NCBI GenBank assembly: GCA_000436475.1
Contig: FR886218.1
Span: 186,147 to 250,146 of the forward strand
Direction of reading: 5' to 3'
Length of the DNA stretch: 64,000 nt
DNA from: Eubacterium sp. CAG:248
GTDB taxonomy: Bacteria > Bacillota > Clostridia > Lachnospirales > Lachnospiraceae
Shown here: in pieces, positions 63,000 through 64,000 of the stretch
Position numbering within the stretch: position 1 is the stretch's first letter
Layout of the letters: each line of letters begins with the position of its first letter
Position numbers and translations under genes: made by a program
Notes under the pieces: generated by a model
Seen by the model: only the letters and a program-made list of their open reading frames with translations
Told to the model about the DNA's origin: nothing
The model's database searches: none

Positions 63000-64000
63000 T
63001 CATTTAACCTGTATAAAGTCATCCACATTCCACTCAAATTGAATGTTGCCGTCATCATACATTGTGATACGCTTTACAACCTGACGAATAAGATCCAAGT
63101 CAAATGTCTCCATTTTGGATAACAACTCTATTGTTTCTTCCTCACCAGCTTTATCAATACATTGTTCCAACTGTATTTTAGACTCAAGTTCGTGAAGCTC
63201 TATCTCAATTTCACCAATATGCTCAGTAAGCCTTGTCCTTTCAGATATCATAATATCTCTCTGGACAATTCCTTTTGTATAATCGTCATACAACTGGAAC
63301 TTTTGAGTTTCAGCCTTACTTTTCATTTGTTGCAGCTTATCAATTTCTTTTTGCAACTCAACACAACTACTCCTTTGTCTTTTATATGCCTGCAAATGCT
63401 CAAGCATACCTGCTGCTGTTGTCTTAATATATTGCATAACACCTGCCTCAAATTCTTCCGTTTTCATTCTGACATTGCGACAGTTATATTTACTAGGATC
63501 ATAATTGCAGCTACACTTATAATACCCATAAGAATTTGCAAGTCCTTTACCACAACAACCACATATTATTATAGCTTTTTTATATGAACCTTGCTTTTTG
63601 GTTCGATTACAGGTTGTCTTATTAATCACTTTATGTGCTTCCTCAAATGTTTGTTTTGACACTATCGGCTCGTGACAATTTTCCACTATAATCCAACTAT
63701 CAGGATTCATTTTCTTTGACTTATAACCCGTTTGAGCATTACATACGTTCTTTCCATAAATAATTGTTCCCGTATAAATCTCATTAAACAATATATTCAT
63801 AACTGCTGAAGCACTCCATTGTTTTATTTCATAATTTCTTGGGTGATTCCACTTTTTACCATGCCTTTCTTTATATTGTACACGGGTATCAATGTTATTA
63901 GCATTCAAATATCTGGCAATTTGCTTATACTTTTTCCCTTCAATAGCCATCTCAAATATAAGTCTAACCACCTGTGCAGGTTCTTCATCAATAACAAGCT
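63000..64000 (-). CDS. large serine recombinase, C-terminal part (5' end outside window)
   Basis: About 333 residues remain, from inside the Recombinase domain (DEEPAQVVRLIFEMAIEG, ARYLNANNIDT, MNILFNEIYTGTIIYGK) through a zinc beta-ribbon (IICGCCGKGL, then YYKCSCN, then CRNVRM) to a C-terminal coiled coil (about residues 200-300). The catalytic N-terminal resolvase domain lies beyond 64000. Proteins of this kind integrate phages, conjugative elements and transposons. The gene ends in a strong terminator near ansA. Confidence 0.93.
   Translation of the reverse strand, partial: LVIDEEPAQVVRLIFEMAIEGKKYKQIARYLNANNIDTRVQYKERHGKKWNHPRNYEIKQWSASAVMNILFNEIYTGTIIYGKNVCNAQTGYKSKKMNPDSWIIVENCHEPIVSKQTFEEAHKVINKTTCNRTKKQGSYKKAIIICGCCGKGLANSYGYYKCSCNYDPSKYNCRNVRMKTEEFEAGVMQYIKTTAAGMLEHLQAYKRQRSSCVELQKEIDKLQQMKSKAETQKFQLYDDYTKGIVQRDIMISERTRLTEHIGEIEIELHELESKIQLEQCIDKAGEEETIELLSKMETFDLDLIRQVVKRITMYDDGNIQFEWNVDDFIQVK

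Noticed and set aside
1..64000. CRISPR array, tRNA or rRNA genes
   Set aside because: I saw no regularly spaced direct repeats with unique spacers and no tRNA or rRNA landmarks in the intergenic stretches.

Overview
The window comes from a low-GC, spore-forming, Gram-positive anaerobe and most resembles a gut Lachnospiraceae (Clostridium cluster XIVa). This rests on sporulation genes (spoIVA, yqfC/yqfD, a gerW/ytfJ gene, a BofC-like protein), the miaA-mutL-mutS-miaB cluster, AGGAGG-type ribosome binding sites, and several families typical of that group (DUF815 ATPase, Gx transporter with a NusG-domain-II protein, FtsW/PBP pair). I do not name a species. All genes but one are on the minus strand; the exception is the glycosyltransferase at 50390-51685. 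No tRNA, rRNA or CRISPR is visible.

Layout, left to right (transcription is mostly right to left). 1-6.5 kb: translation fidelity and mismatch repair (miaA partial, mutL, mutS, miaB). 6.5-8.2 kb: a PAS-GGDEF-EAL protein. 8.3-12.5 kb: a proline operon (proB, unknown protein, DUF896 protein, 5-formyl-THF cyclo-ligase, proA). 12.5-15.5 kb: two flavoproteins. 15.5-20 kb: BofC-like protein, cdd, ybeY, phoH, yqfD, yqfC, rpsU. 20-26 kb: alaS with a 49-aa membrane protein ahead of it, a membrane-anchored MutS-like ATPase, deoD, apt. 26-31.7 kb: spoIVA, a Na+ symporter, a 76-aa protein, recG. 31.7-36 kb: yloV/yloU, rpmB, a 46-aa membrane protein, gerW, DUF2953. 36-46.5 kb: two unknown proteins, lysA, LRR protein, lytic transglycosylase, NUDIX, PBP, FtsW, U32 protein. 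46.6-51.7 kb: zapA, ruvB, ruvA, DUF815 ATPase and the divergent glycosyltransferase. 51.8-58.8 kb: MBL hydrolase, small proteins, Gx/NusG-II, M20 peptidase, YfcC transporter, LysR, alpha/beta hydrolase. 58.9-62.8 kb: hypB, PrsW, unknown proteins, asparaginase. 63-64 kb: the C-terminal part of a large serine recombinase, probably the left end of an integrated element lying to the right.

Most genes are housekeeping. The less ordinary signals lie between genes. A perfect 15-bp inverted repeat hides the spoIVA ribosome binding site and coincides with a possible sigma-E promoter. Short palindromic elements sit in several 5' leaders (before cdd, apt, the 76-aa gene and the YfcC transporter). A promoter with a 19-bp spacer and central palindrome precedes the DUF815 gene. 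Two small membrane-protein genes of 46 and 49 codons are easily missed. An imperfect direct repeat lies beside the recombinase.
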